A DNA stretch of 35,672 nt from an uncultured Lactobacillus sp. (GCA_947641735.1 CANRQR010000012.1:1-35672); one strand, 5' to 3'; numbered from the stretch's first letter, positions 15,635 through 25,595 are shown. The notes: generated from the sequence alone by a model not told the origin. Made by a program: numbers and translations.

Positions 15635-17095
15635 TTAATTTTTTTGCTTATATTTAGTCTGTTTAAATCGGTGATGATAATGATAAATTACCAGTGGCAA
15701 AATTGTAACGATAAGGCACAGACCAATCATTGTCCAAACATAAACGCCCTTTAATTCAGTCGGTGTTCCTTGTGCTGGGATAAAGGAAATAAAGAATGCT
15801 ACTACAGTTATTACCAGGGCAATAATTGCAATTATTATCCCTAAGCCTTTGCTCCTTGTCATATAATAACTGCGCTTTAGATTTCCATGTTTTACCTTTA
15901 AAACGATGTAAGAGATCAACATTAAAATGTAGACCATCAAGTACTGAGCAGTCGTAGCAGCTAAAGAAACATTAAAAGCAAAATCAGAGTTCTTACCACT
16001 AGTGAAAGTAATTAAAATTGCAGATGCAGTTACAATCAAAGTCTGTAAAACAATCAACCGCATCGGTACGTCACGATCAGTAGATTTAGCGAAGAATTTA
16101 GGCATATAGCCTTCTTTAGCAGCTTCAAACATCCCTTGACTAGGACCAGCAAGCCAATTTCCAAGTTCTCCAATAATACCAGCTGCCAGTAATACACCGA
16201 TAAATTTCTTAATAACATCCCCGGGTAAGCCAATTGAATCTAAAATTTTTCCAAAGGCATAGACAAAACCAGTCGAATTTTGAATTTGATCTTTCGGAAT
16301 TGTCATTCCAATTGCGGTACTACCAAGTAAGTCAAAAGAAATAGCAGTCACAGCTAAAGCGAGCATAACAGTGGAATACTTTTTAGGATTTTCCAAATAT
16401 TTTGCATGCGGAGCAGATGCTTCCCCACCACAAAATGCCAACACAAATGGCACAAAAGCTACTAAGGTAGCCCCAGTTAAATGATGTGGAAAGATATTAT
16501 TCCAGCTTAAATGCATATATAGGGGACGTCCTTGAAAGAGATATACAAAGAAGGTAATAATTAGCAAAATTACTGGTAAAGCTATCCCAAGTCCAAATAA
16601 CCACTCTGCAATATGTCCTATTTTCTTAACTCCTACCATTTCGACAAGAGTAATTGACCAGATAATTATCATCATCAATAGAAATCTAATACTTGGTGTA
16701 GTGTTAAACCAAGGAGTATCAAAGGTAATAGATAATGCACCAATAATTACGTACATCATTGTGTTCATCCCAACAGTAATGTGAATCCATTGATAAAACA
16801 TAGCCGTCCAGCCAGCTCGATCTCCTAAGGACCCTTTTACCCAAGTAAAAATTCCACCCTTATCCCAGCCGTCAACTGAAGCCATTTCTCCTGCCATTTG
16901 CGTAATTGGTACAAACCATATTAGCCCAGCTAATAGCAAATAAAAAACTGCTGTTGGCCCAGTTTTTCCAAATGGAGCTAACTCATTAACTGAGATAACC
17001 ATTGATGAAGTCATTGCGAATAACTTCAATGCTGTTAACCGATTATACTTTTCGTCTTCTTCTAATTTGGTCAAAGACTCGCTTTTATCAGACAC
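15635..17095 (-). CDS. APC-superfamily amino acid permease (GadC/antiporter-like)
   Basis: A 486-residue membrane transporter with about 12 hydrophobic segments of the amino acid-polyamine-organocation superfamily. The opening helix KLFAMTSSMVISVNELAPFGKTGPTAVFY and the GWDKGGIFTWVKGSLGDRAGW block resemble the glutamate:GABA antiporter branch. No decarboxylase gene is nearby, so the substrate is open. I start at GTG 17095: on the minus strand GGAGGAG lies just upstream, and the 18-residue in-frame extension to 17149 would translate through that ribosome site. It has its own terminator about 76 bases downstream. A soluble charged C-terminal tail ends in KQTKYKQKN. Confidence 0.88.
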   Translation of the reverse strand: MSDKSESLTKLEEDEKYNRLTALKLFAMTSSMVISVNELAPFGKTGPTAVFYLLLAGLIWFVPITQMAGEMASVDGWDKGGIFTWVKGSLGDRAGWTAMFYQWIHITVGMNTMMYVIIGALSITFDTPWFNTTPSIRFLLMMIIIWSITLVEMVGVKKIGHIAEWLFGLGIALPVILLIITFFVYLFQGRPLYMHLSWNNIFPHHLTGATLVAFVPFVLAFCGGEASAPHAKYLENPKKYSTVMLALAVTAISFDLLGSTAIGMTIPKDQIQNSTGFVYAFGKILDSIGLPGDVIKKFIGVLLAAGIIGELGNWLAGPSQGMFEAAKEGYMPKFFAKSTDRDVPMRLIVLQTLIVTASAILITFTSGKNSDFAFNVSLAATTAQYLMVYILMLISYIVLKVKHGNLKRSYYMTRSKGLGIIIAIIALVITVVAFFISFIPAQGTPTELKGVYVWTMIGLCLIVTILPLVIYHYHHRFKQTKYKQKN

Positions 17096-17175
17096 AATTT
17101 CTCCTCCGAAAAAGTTTTTTCGAAAATTAATTATACACTTCTTCATCAAAATTGGTCTAAAAACTTTGAAAATAA

Positions 17176-17207
17176 AAAAGCCAGATTTGCTTAATCAAAT
17201 CTAGCTC
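17176..17207 (-). terminator. terminator of the frameshifted MucBP gene
   Basis: AGCCAGATTTG / CAAATCTAGCT around loop CTTAAT, one C/A mismatch on plus (G-U in minus RNA), preceded on plus by an A6 run giving the U-tail on minus. Lies 10 bases after the minus-strand stop at 17217. Confidence 0.85.
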
Positions 17208-17216
17208 CTTTATCTT

Positions 17217-18089
17217 CTATTTCATCCACGGAAAAATGTGCTTTAAAACTTTATGATCTTGCTCATTTTGTCCATCTACTTCTATAGTTTCTTTCTTAGG
17301 AGTTGTCTCCAACTTATTTTCTTCGTTAGAATCTACTTTTTTAGTTTTTTCTAACGCTACTGTAAATGTAGCGACTGTTCTTTGATCTTTCTCAAAGTAT
17401 TTTGTTGCTCCTTTTGGATCAAAGCCGTTGTAGACTACTTCATAGCCAGCTTCCTCAAGCTCTTTGATTTGTTTAGCTGTGCTGTATAAATCAGTTATCT
17501 TATCGCCAATCTTTCCACTTAATACATTAGAAGATGCAATTTGAACTGCATTGTTACTTAAATCAACAAAAGTAACAATTGCTTTTCTTTTATTGTCATC
17601 ACCGGGAAGTGAGATTACATTCGGTAAAGTTGAATTTCCATCAACAGATTCAACCTTAGTCTTTAACTTTTTATCTGCGATTAATTCTTTTATTTCATCA
17701 AAAGTATAATAGATAACTTTTGTATCGCGATTTGGATCTTTGACAATAATCGAAGAATTTCTAGGCATGTAGTCTAATATTCTTGGAGCCGGCTGTTCAA
17801 TTAAAACTTTTGTTGCATCAGTTGGGTCGGTTATATACACCGGATGAGTCGCATGATTAATTTTTTCACCCTTAGAATTTACTGGGATAATTTGACCATT
17901 TTTGTGGTATTTTACTACCACATCAATGTTTTCACGCTCTACATCATGTTCTTTAACTTGATACTGATCTGCATGATATCCATCAACCACTGGCGTCTTA
18001 ATAGCGCTATATTCTTTTTTATCAACAGACCAGTCAGTAGTATATTTACCATCCTTAATAACTTTCCCATTATTATCATCTACGGTCAA
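17217..18089 (-). CDS. C-terminal fragment of the split MucBP protein
   Basis: 290 residues if read from the TTG at 18089, but most likely not an independent gene: the frame stays open upstream and continues the Mub-B2 unit of the preceding fragment, and no good ribosome site is seen. It contains the end of a B2 unit (DGKYTTDWSVDKKEYSAIKTP), the linker NGQIIPVNSKGEKI, a terminal MucBP_2-type module (KAIVTFVDLSNNAVQIASSNV through VATFTVALEKTK) and a charged tail ending HKVLKHIFPWMK. The terminal module is closely related to the last module of the LPXTG protein encoded upstream. Confidence 0.7.
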   Translation of the reverse strand: MTVDDNNGKVIKDGKYTTDWSVDKKEYSAIKTPVVDGYHADQYQVKEHDVERENIDVVVKYHKNGQIIPVNSKGEKINHATHPVYITDPTDATKVLIEQPAPRILDYMPRNSSIIVKDPNRDTKVIYYTFDEIKELIADKKLKTKVESVDGNSTLPNVISLPGDDNKRKAIVTFVDLSNNAVQIASSNVLSGKIGDKITDLYSTAKQIKELEEAGYEVVYNGFDPKGATKYFEKDQRTVATFTVALEKTKKVDSNEENKLETTPKKETIEVDGQNEQDHKVLKHIFPWMK

Positions 18090-18138
18090 TGATCGACTCC
18101 AGCATGCACCCTGAATACGGTCTGCTGGCGTTTTATCA

Positions 18139-20169
18139 CTAGCCCCTACATAATGAATTTATTTCTTTAACCGGAATACTATAATTATTTGGTTTAACAG
18201 TCCGATATGGGTGTTCACTATCAACTGGAATGTAATGCGGTTTTAAAATGTATTTAACTTTAATGTCGGCTGTTGGGTCTTTAATTAAAACAGTCTCTTG
18301 AGTACGTCGATATCCCTTTATTTCAGGCACTTCCTCAGTTGCTAACACTCTAGTTGGATCAGTTAAATCATTAAGAAATGGAATTGGTTTAACTTGCGGA
18401 ATTTCTTCTCCTTCTTCATCAACAGGAATGATGGCACCATTTTTGCGATAAGTTACTGTCGCAAAAAGATCACTTTGTGTTACATCATGTTTAGCAACCA
18501 CCCCAATATCAGCAGTAAATCCAGATATTACTGGCGTATCTACTGCTTCAAAGTAATCTTTATCTGCTTTCCATTCTGTAGTGTATTTACCATCTTCTAA
18601 GATTTCCTTCGTTACTTCATCATAAGTAATGTTCCTATTCCACTGAACTGTTTGAATATCATCATTCGGATTCTTATCACCTGCTCCTTCATAGCGAACC
18701 AAAGCTGTGGCAGTCCGCCGATATGAACCAGGGTTAACATCCAAATGAGAATTATCTTTATTTACTACTACATACTTGTGCTTTAAAAGATATCTAACTT
18801 CTATATTTTTTGCTGGATCAATTTCTGCTAAATTAATAGCTTCCGGTTCATATTCTTCATCTTTTAAATTGTTTTGAGGTAAAGATACTAGAGTTGGATC
18901 ATTTTTATCTGAAGTAAAACGTAATTTAGGTAGAACGTTAATTTTCTCTCCCTTTTCATCAATAGGGATAACATAACCATTCTTTACATATCTAATTTTC
19001 TCAGTTACGTTAGCAAGGCGTACTTTTTCCTCCGGAATCTCTTTTACATATGTATGATATCCGCTTACTACTGGTATAGAAACCGCTGAATATGTTTCTT
19101 GTTCTGGTTTCCATTCAGTTGTGTATTTTCCATCAGAAATAATTCGCTTAGTTGCAGCATCAACAGTAAGGTTTCTGTTCCAGCTTACTTGTTGCACTAC
19201 TTCTTCAGGTGTTTTCTCGTCAGCACCATTATAAGAAATAATTCGCTTGCTTAATTTATGATATTCTGCCTCATCAATTCCAGAAAGAGGATTTTCTTTA
19301 TTAACAAGTACATGCTTATGTTTTAGGGTAACAATAAAAGTTTGAACATATTCATCGCTTGTATCAAAGAATTGAATATCCCCATTGGCGTCAAATCCAT
19401 TATTTACTACTTCATAGCCCTTTATATCCAATTCTTTTAGTTGATTAATTGTACTGTAATCAATCTTAGTATTTGGTGCTCCAGTTAAAAGCTTGGATTC
19501 AACAATTTCTTCATTATTACTATCAAGATCGAGGTATTTAATTTCAGCTTTTTGTTCTTTATTGGAAATATGCTCATTAACTTTATAGGTAACAGTATAT
19601 TCACGGTTTGGATCATCAGCTGTAACTGATTTTCCACCCACTAAAGTTTGATCAGGAACATAGCCTAAAATGCTGGGTGCCGCAACTACTGGAAAAGATT
19701 GCTCAACTTTTTCCCAGCCTTTACTACCAATTTTCTTACCAGTTACACGATCATAAATTAGAATTCGATTAAAAGTAATTGTTGATACTTCATCTCGAGG
19801 AGTGCGACTGCCCGCCCCTACATAATGAACAGTTTGTGTTCCTTTTACTTGAAGATCCTCAAGCTTGCACCCATATTTGAGATTATCAACCGTAACTTGC
19901 TCTCTTCCATGCTTAAAAGTAACCATGTAACTGTCTTGATCTTCACTAAATACTGGCGCTTTTCCCTTACTATCAAAGGGATCATTAATTAATACATATC
20001 CTTGATTAATTAAATTTTTTATTTCATCTGCTGTACTGTAATTAATTTTATCGCCTATGTTTCCAGTTAAGTTTCCTGAAGTAGAAAGTTCAGCTAGATT
20101 ATTATCTAAATCCGTATATCTTACAACAACTGATGCAATTTTCTCACTTAAATTATCCATATATTTCAT
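18139..20169 (-). CDS. N-terminal fragment of the split MucBP protein
   Basis: 676 residues from ATG 20169 (MKYMDNLSEKIASVVVRY). I chose this start because AAGGGGGG lies just upstream; the 20 in-frame codons before it have no signal-peptide character. It opens directly with a MucBP_2-type module (SVVVRYTDLDNNLAELSTSG), then alternates similar modules with Mub-B2-type units that begin VN/DSEHP or NKDNSH and carry W-x-R-x(2,3)-T-x-D and Y-T-T-x-W blocks. The last residues after IPVKE are out-of-frame and not native. Without export signals its location is uncertain. See the pseudogene entry for the whole gene. Confidence 0.75.
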   Translation of the reverse strand: MKYMDNLSEKIASVVVRYTDLDNNLAELSTSGNLTGNIGDKINYSTADEIKNLINQGYVLINDPFDSKGKAPVFSEDQDSYMVTFKHGREQVTVDNLKYGCKLEDLQVKGTQTVHYVGAGSRTPRDEVSTITFNRILIYDRVTGKKIGSKGWEKVEQSFPVVAAPSILGYVPDQTLVGGKSVTADDPNREYTVTYKVNEHISNKEQKAEIKYLDLDSNNEEIVESKLLTGAPNTKIDYSTINQLKELDIKGYEVVNNGFDANGDIQFFDTSDEYVQTFIVTLKHKHVLVNKENPLSGIDEAEYHKLSKRIISYNGADEKTPEEVVQQVSWNRNLTVDAATKRIISDGKYTTEWKPEQETYSAVSIPVVSGYHTYVKEIPEEKVRLANVTEKIRYVKNGYVIPIDEKGEKINVLPKLRFTSDKNDPTLVSLPQNNLKDEEYEPEAINLAEIDPAKNIEVRYLLKHKYVVVNKDNSHLDVNPGSYRRTATALVRYEGAGDKNPNDDIQTVQWNRNITYDEVTKEILEDGKYTTEWKADKDYFEAVDTPVISGFTADIGVVAKHDVTQSDLFATVTYRKNGAIIPVDEEGEEIPQVKPIPFLNDLTDPTRVLATEEVPEIKGYRRTQETVLIKDPTADIKVKYILKPHYIPVDSEHPYRTVKPNNYSIPVKEINSLCRG

Positions 20170-20170
20170 G

Positions 20171-20176
20171 CCCCCC
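20171..20176 (-). promoter_or_regulatory. homopolymeric (G6) ribosome binding site of the split MucBP gene
   Basis: On the minus strand AAGGGGGGC-ATG: the Shine-Dalgarno consists of a G6 run one base from the start codon at 20169. Length change in this run would alter spacing and translation. Confidence 0.4.
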
Positions 20177-20251
20177 TTGTTAACGTGAATTACTCTATAT
20201 ATTGTATGTCTTTTCTTATATGGATCCACTATTATAAATATAATGTATTAA

Positions 20252-20287
20252 AAAAAGGCGCTGAGAATCAAGTCTCAACGCCTTTTT
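20252..20287 (-). terminator. terminator of the LPXTG adhesin gene
   Basis: AAAAAGGCGCTGAGA (20252-20266) / TCTCAACGCCTTTTT (20273-20287), loop ATCAAG, one C/A mismatch on plus that is G-U in minus RNA. It lies after the minus-strand stop at 20326 and before the split MucBP gene, so the two are separately transcribed. Confidence 0.88.
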
Positions 20288-20325
20288 ACTAGCTAATTTT
20301 GAAAAAAGATATTTAATTTAAAAAA

Positions 20326-23300
20326 TTATTTATCATCTTTCTTGCGTCTCTTTGCGCCAATCAAGCTTGTCATGCCAATTGCTGTTGCTACGGCACCTAA
20401 AATAGTAGCCGCTTCATTACTATCAGCACCTGTTTGTGGTAAGACTTCCTTATTGTCAGTAGTCTTCTTTTCTACAGGTTTTTCTGGAGTAGGAACAGCA
20501 ACATTTTGCTTAACTGGTTGTTCAGATTGAGTTTCCTTTTCTACAGGAACTTCTGGATCAGGAAGAACTGGATCTGGCGTCTTAGCTTTTTCTTTCAGTT
20601 TCAAAGCAATAGTAAATTGTTGTATCGTATTGCCATCATTGTCAAAGTACTTAATCACACCATCGCCGTCAAATGCATTATAAACAACTTCGTACCCTGC
20701 AGCCTCTAATTGCTTAATTACTTCAGCAGACGAGAATAACTTATTAATCTCTTCTCCTGGGTGGCCACTTAAAATACCAGAAGTACTGATAATTTTTCCA
20801 GTATTAACATCAATAAAGTTAACTACAGCTTTTTGTGTATTTGGAGCAGGTGGTACTTTATCATCCTTGTAAACAACAGGTGTATCCTTAGTTGGATCAA
20901 TTGGAGTTACTGTCGTCTTATCTGGTGTCTTTCCAGGAATAGCTGGCACCGGTTCATTTGGTACTACCTTAGTTGGATCTGTCGGATCGTTAGTGTAGCT
21001 TGGAGTTGGTACATTTGGAATTGGATTTCCATTTGGATCAACTGGAACGATCTTACCGATCTTATGGTAAACAACTGTTACTTCTGCAAGAGGCTTATCT
21101 GGAGTTACCGTCTTTCCACCAGCAGACTTAATTTCTGCAACATATCCTGGAATCACCGGTACATTAACTAGAGTAAAGGTATGACTGGATTCGTTTGGCA
21201 CACCATTAGTAATCTTGAATTCATAAGTTTGAATATTTGGATCCTTAAGTGGCTTGTTATTATCGCCATCTACAAAGTGAATAATTTGTTTACCTTCTAC
21301 TGTAGTTACCTTATCTGGATCCTTAACTGGGGTATATGGTACTGGCGTATCCTTACCTGGATTTTCTGGTGTTACTGTTGGAACACTTGGGATCAATCCT
21401 GGGATTTCTGGTACTGGTTCATCCGGTACTACCTTAGTTGGGTCTGTTGGATCTGTTGGGTAAGTTGGAGTTGGTACATTTGGAATTGGATCTCCATTTG
21501 GATCAACTGGAATGATCTTACCATTTGGTTGGTAAGTAACAGTCTCTTCAATATTATTTTGAGTAACCACTGTAGCATTGATTTGACGCTTATCTGCGTG
21601 ATAGCCTTTGATTACTGGAGTATCTACTTGATCGTAAACAGTCTTTTCACCCTTAGGAATTGCCCAATCAGTGGTATATTGACCATCGGAAATTACTTCA
21701 TTAGTTACTGCATCAATAGTTAAAGTTCTAGTCCACTTAGAAGTTTGAACAACATCAGGAGCTGCCTTAGTTCCATCACTGTATACGTAGTGAACAGTTT
21801 CGTTAACATCCTTAGTTAATTCGTTTAAATCTACCCCATGCTTATCTGGAGTATCTGGACCAACTGAGATTTCATTGTGGTCGTAGTAAACATTTACAGT
21901 AGTATCAGGGGTATTTTCATTTACAGTTTCTGCTGGAACTACTTTGGCTATATCACCATTTTCAAAACGTGGTGTCTTGTAACCATTGGCGGTTAAGTCT
22001 GGTGATTTTACAGCTTCCCAGTTACCATCAATAATCCAATCGTTGTTAAGTGTGTACGACTTACCATCTTCACTAATAGTCCCATAACCTATTACCTTGC
22101 CTGAATTATCAAGAATTTCAGTACGGTGCATAGTAACAGTTTGAGAAACTGGATTATCTTTAATCAGATTAGCTGGAATCTTTTTGCCTGTCTTACCATC
22201 TAAGTAGTTAATATCACGAACAACACTCTTACTATCAGTTTTACCTGCCTGATAAGTTGCTTGTTTATTATAAACGACTACTGTTACATAATCTGCAGGA
22301 ATTCCAGTAGTGCCGTTTTGCTTGTAAGCAGTTGATAATTCGCCATTTTGAACCATATCTTGAGATAGTTCAACCATAAATTTAGCAGTTACTGCAGAAG
22401 CATCTTCTCCAACCTTTAAAGTTGAAACATTTGTTGATTGGATCGTTGCAGCATAGCCAGCCAATTTAGGTGAGTCAATTGTACTATATGGATCAATAAC
22501 AGCTTTACCATTAGCATCAGTGAACTCCCAACCTGAATCTTGAACTACTGCTTGACTGTTTTTAATGTACTCTAAAGTTTCATCTGCAGTATGACTTAAA
22601 GCGTAATTCTGAATATCTTGAATCTTATCTTGTGTAATATCAAGTATCAGACTACGTTTCATATCTAATGATTGAGTATTTTCTGGGAAAATTTCTTTTC
22701 CATTTTCATCAACGTACTTAATAGTACTCTTGTGTTCACCCGTAACTTCCAATGATGTTCTATGAGGAATCCAAATTTGATGACTAGCACGTTGGGTTGA
22801 AATCCCATAGTATGGTGCATTCGGACCAGTTAGTGGAGACCCATCAAAGTTATGAACTTGGTTCGCTTTAATACCTGCAGTTAAACCATTACCTACAATT
22901 GATACGTCTGGGTTTGCTTGATTATTCCAAATATCTTTAGTTTGGAATCCATTCATTGGAATATCAACGCTATTTACATTGAGCCAGATTTGTTTTGAGC
23001 CATCTGACTTAATTTGTTGGTAAACAACAAAGCCGGAACTATTAGGATTAGATGGATCGTAATCCCCACCACTAACACTAAATACTCCGTTATTACCACC
23101 CATATAAATTAAGTTAGAAGTATATTGTGCCGAAGTTGTGTTGATTTTGTCACCACCAGTAGCCATCCAACCAGTCGTTGCTCCACCATTAGAGTAGCGT
23201 TGCAGGTTAAGCATTAGGGGATCTTGAATATCAATGCGTGAGTTTGCACTCCCTAGTGGGAATGAAATAAGTTCTGCGTAAAAGTTAGTATTGTCATCAC

Positions 23301-25101
23301 GAATGTCAACAATTGCTCCTGTCTTAGAAGTGAAAGCAGCATTTGTGTTAGCATTTCTAGAATCTAAGGAAATCACGTCATCCCATGGATTATCGCCACG
23401 ACCTTCAAGAATTACACGGAAGGTAGCATATTCGTCAACAGTAATATTACCACCTTCGTTAACACCAATATAGTTATAGCCATCAAAGCTACCAGACGTT
23501 CCTGTCTTACCAACAGAATGGAAAGAAGTAATGGAATGTTTAGAAATTTCGATATTTGAGTTATTAGCTAAATCTAAAGCAACTCCTCGTCCCTTGTTTT
23601 CAAAATGAACATTTGAATTCTCTCCAGAAATAAAGTTAGCATTATTACCTAAGATAATACCGTCACGTCCAGTAAAGTTAAAAGTCGATGAGTCACCTAA
23701 TTGAACTAATGTTGGACCATCATTTCTTGAGCGTGTACCATAACCACCGTATCTATCGGCGTCAGTACTTGTTGGTCGGGTTGCTCCGATCGCAATAGCT
23801 TGGCCTAATCCTGTATTAAAATTAACATTTGACTTGTAACCACTAATAAAGTTACCACCATTCTTGGCAAACACACCAGCAACATGGTAACGGGTAGCAG
23901 TAGTTGATGTATTAGTCAGGTTAACATTTAAAGTAGCATTATCGCCAACTTTAACAGTACCGCCATCAGCTAAGTTAATTCCATCATTAATTTCAGAACT
24001 GTTAATGGTTAAGGAAGCACCATTTTCAATATTTACGTTCCTAGCAGCAATGTTAGAGTTCTTAAAGTTAGTTCTACTACCAGTATAATTTTGAGCATTA
24101 TATTGATCCTGAGTTGGAACAGAAGAATTAGTACTATTTATATTAGAAGTAACATTTCCCTTAATATTTACCGTACCGCTACCAGAGATTGATCCATTAA
24201 TCTTAATATCTTGGAGAGTTAAATTACCGGAATTATTAAGAGATTTTTGACCTAAATTAAGTGCTGCTGCATCGTTAAGACCAACAATTGTAAAAGTATT
24301 TCTAATAGCCAAATCAACATTAGAAGCATCAATACTTCTATCAATATTAACACCTGCAACACCAGTATTAATTGCTTGTTGAAGTGCAGTAGCATTGGTT
24401 ACAAGTTTATAATTATTTTTCTTAACTTGTGTATCAGGAGTATCTTGGCCCACACGTGGAGCATTGACTTGAAATTTACTCTCACTTAGTGCTGTTGCTG
24501 AAAAGCGTGTAGTAGCTGGAGTTGTCTTAGGGACATTTAAAGTTGTGTTACTTACTAATGTGTTTTCTGTATCCGATATATTCGCTTCAGCTGATCGCTT
24601 ATCCATTTGATTAGCTTCAACAGTCTGACTTTCTTCCTTTACATTAGTTTTATTGTTTTCAGCTGACTTATCCTCACTATTTACTTGAGCTAACTCAGCC
24701 TTATCCTGCATTGTCTCTGTCTCGGTCTCTTCAGTAATATTAGGCGTTAGTGTTTTTTCTACAAATGTTCCTTCATTTTTAGGCACACTAAAAGAGGCCA
24801 CCTTACTATCTTGACTCTCCACAGGAGCATCTGCAGGCTTAGTTGTAGGTTGTGCCTCATTAAGAGTTTTATCATAAGCATTTTGCTTGTTTTGTTCTTC
24901 AGCTTCTGAAGATAAATCTGTTGTCTTAGTTGTAGTATTTGAAGTAGTATCGGCGCGTGCTGTTTGAACATTTTGCATAGTTAATACAGCTGTTCCGACT
25001 AAAACAGAAGCTGCACCGACAGAAAATTTACGGATTGAAAAACGTTCTTGTTTGTCATCCATTTTTCTTAAGCGTTCTTGGTAGTTATTCTTAGATAGCA
25101 T
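20326..25101 (-). CDS. YSIRK/LPXTG cell-wall adhesin with beta-helix and MucBP repeats
   Basis: A 1591-residue surface protein. Residues 21-25 (FSIRK) and the following hydrophobic core are a YSIRK-type signal, with cleavage likely near residue 50 (TARA). A Thr/Glu-rich spacer follows to about 215. Residues about 225-720 are an Asn/Gly-rich repeat region (NSGNLTLQDIKINGSISGSG) typical of a pectate-lyase-like beta-helix adhesive domain. MucBP and Mub-B2-type modules occupy about 790-1530, with two Pro-rich linkers of the form IPVDPNGxPIPNVPTP near 1300-1460. The C-terminus has LPQTG (about 1554), a hydrophobic stretch and RRKKDDK for sortase anchoring. ATG 25101 has GGAGG 10 bases upstream. 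Likely role: binding mucus or host or bacterial glycans. Its last module is shared with the signal-less neighbour. Confidence 0.93.
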   Translation of the reverse strand: MLSKNNYQERLRKMDDKQERFSIRKFSVGAASVLVGTAVLTMQNVQTARADTTSNTTTKTTDLSSEAEEQNKQNAYDKTLNEAQPTTKPADAPVESQDSKVASFSVPKNEGTFVEKTLTPNITEETETETMQDKAELAQVNSEDKSAENNKTNVKEESQTVEANQMDKRSAEANISDTENTLVSNTTLNVPKTTPATTRFSATALSESKFQVNAPRVGQDTPDTQVKKNNYKLVTNATALQQAINTGVAGVNIDRSIDASNVDLAIRNTFTIVGLNDAAALNLGQKSLNNSGNLTLQDIKINGSISGSGTVNIKGNVTSNINSTNSSVPTQDQYNAQNYTGSRTNFKNSNIAARNVNIENGASLTINSSEINDGINLADGGTVKVGDNATLNVNLTNTSTTATRYHVAGVFAKNGGNFISGYKSNVNFNTGLGQAIAIGATRPTSTDADRYGGYGTRSRNDGPTLVQLGDSSTFNFTGRDGIILGNNANFISGENSNVHFENKGRGVALDLANNSNIEISKHSITSFHSVGKTGTSGSFDGYNYIGVNEGGNITVDEYATFRVILEGRGDNPWDDVISLDSRNANTNAAFTSKTGAIVDIRDDNTNFYAELISFPLGSANSRIDIQDPLMLNLQRYSNGGATTGWMATGGDKINTTSAQYTSNLIYMGGNNGVFSVSGGDYDPSNPNSSGFVVYQQIKSDGSKQIWLNVNSVDIPMNGFQTKDIWNNQANPDVSIVGNGLTAGIKANQVHNFDGSPLTGPNAPYYGISTQRASHQIWIPHRTSLEVTGEHKSTIKYVDENGKEIFPENTQSLDMKRSLILDITQDKIQDIQNYALSHTADETLEYIKNSQAVVQDSGWEFTDANGKAVIDPYSTIDSPKLAGYAATIQSTNVSTLKVGEDASAVTAKFMVELSQDMVQNGELSTAYKQNGTTGIPADYVTVVVYNKQATYQAGKTDSKSVVRDINYLDGKTGKKIPANLIKDNPVSQTVTMHRTEILDNSGKVIGYGTISEDGKSYTLNNDWIIDGNWEAVKSPDLTANGYKTPRFENGDIAKVVPAETVNENTPDTTVNVYYDHNEISVGPDTPDKHGVDLNELTKDVNETVHYVYSDGTKAAPDVVQTSKWTRTLTIDAVTNEVISDGQYTTDWAIPKGEKTVYDQVDTPVIKGYHADKRQINATVVTQNNIEETVTYQPNGKIIPVDPNGDPIPNVPTPTYPTDPTDPTKVVPDEPVPEIPGLIPSVPTVTPENPGKDTPVPYTPVKDPDKVTTVEGKQIIHFVDGDNNKPLKDPNIQTYEFKITNGVPNESSHTFTLVNVPVIPGYVAEIKSAGGKTVTPDKPLAEVTVVYHKIGKIVPVDPNGNPIPNVPTPSYTNDPTDPTKVVPNEPVPAIPGKTPDKTTVTPIDPTKDTPVVYKDDKVPPAPNTQKAVVNFIDVNTGKIISTSGILSGHPGEEINKLFSSAEVIKQLEAAGYEVVYNAFDGDGVIKYFDNDGNTIQQFTIALKLKEKAKTPDPVLPDPEVPVEKETQSEQPVKQNVAVPTPEKPVEKKTTDNKEVLPQTGADSNEAATILGAVATAIGMTSLIGAKRRKKDDK
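21000..21520 (-). repeat. two Pro-rich linker repeats within the LPXTG adhesin
   Basis: Two copies of a roughly 60-codon unit, each starting GKI(I/V)PVDPNG(D/N)PIPNVPTP and continuing DPTDPTKVVP(D/N)EPVP(E/A)IPG, coded near 21390-21520 and 20915-21060. They separate MucBP modules and probably act as stiff spacers; such repeats are prone to copy-number change. Confidence 0.75.
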
Positions 25102-25171
25102 TCCTTATTTCCCTCCATTTAACTGTTATATAATTAATATATTTTAGTAATACTATCGGATCTTTAGTGTT

Positions 25172-25180
25172 ATTATAACA
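25172..25180 (-). promoter_or_regulatory. extended -10 promoter of the LPXTG adhesin
   Basis: On the minus strand TGTTATAAT (25180-25172) is an extended -10 (TGnTATAAT). A weak -35 TTCTTG lies 17 bases upstream of TATAAT. The leader would be about 65 bases. Confidence 0.5.
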
Positions 25181-25595
25181 AATATTTTTTATTACAAGAA
25201 TAGGTCTAGAAGTTATTTAATCAGTATTTTTCTCGCTTAATTGCTGATTTTTACTGTATTTCATTATTTTTATATATAAAATAATGTGTTTATTATATGA
25301 TAATATTCAAAAATTTGTATATTATTTTATACACTAAAATCATTAAAAATGCATTTTGTTATTTTATAGTCTTCGAGATTGTTTTTTTAATTTTTTTGTC
25401 GTTACTTAACAAGCTGCTTAGCAAAGGGTTATATGTTACTACTAATACCTTCTATAAAGTCGAAGTTGATACCTTAACAACCTCCTCTTCCATTTTTTAA
25501 CTAAATTAAATAACTTGTTTCAACCTAACTAGTAGATACAAGCCTAGTTTACCCCCCCCATTTTTTATTTTGTCAAGAGCTTTCAAATGCAAAAC

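Larger units (their letters stand above)
17217..20169 (-). pseudogene. MucBP/Mub-B2 repeat protein gene split by a one-base frameshift
   Basis: The two minus-strand frames 20169-18139 and 18089-17217 together encode one protein of roughly 980 residues, a paralogue of the intact gene at 25714-28326. The upstream frame runs correctly to ...YSIPVKE and then reads INSLCRG and stop. Skipping one base in the AAA run of GAAATAAATTCATTAT (plus 18158-18160) restores HYVGASDKTPADRIQGACW and then SRSLTVDDNNGKVIKDGKYTTDW, matching the paralogue's KYQGAGDQTPVTRLQAACW. So the frameshift is real in this sequence: a recent mutation, a slippage-prone switch or a sequencing error. The rebuilt protein has no signal peptide and no LPXTG, and ends in HIFPWMK. 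Confidence 0.85.

Noticed and set aside
17096-17149. N-terminal extension of the APC permease
   Set aside because: It would translate the GGAGGAG ribosome site of the GTG start at 17095.
20833-21723. Two plus-strand open frames of 112 and 180 codons, rich in Trp and Ile
   Set aside because: They are antisense to the Pro/Thr-rich repeats of the LPXTG adhesin; the composition is an artefact of repeated GGW-type codons, and no ribosome site or family is seen.
25297-25500. Plus-strand frame of 67 codons in the adhesin upstream region
   Set aside because: No ribosome site, low-complexity AT-driven product, no recognisable motif.
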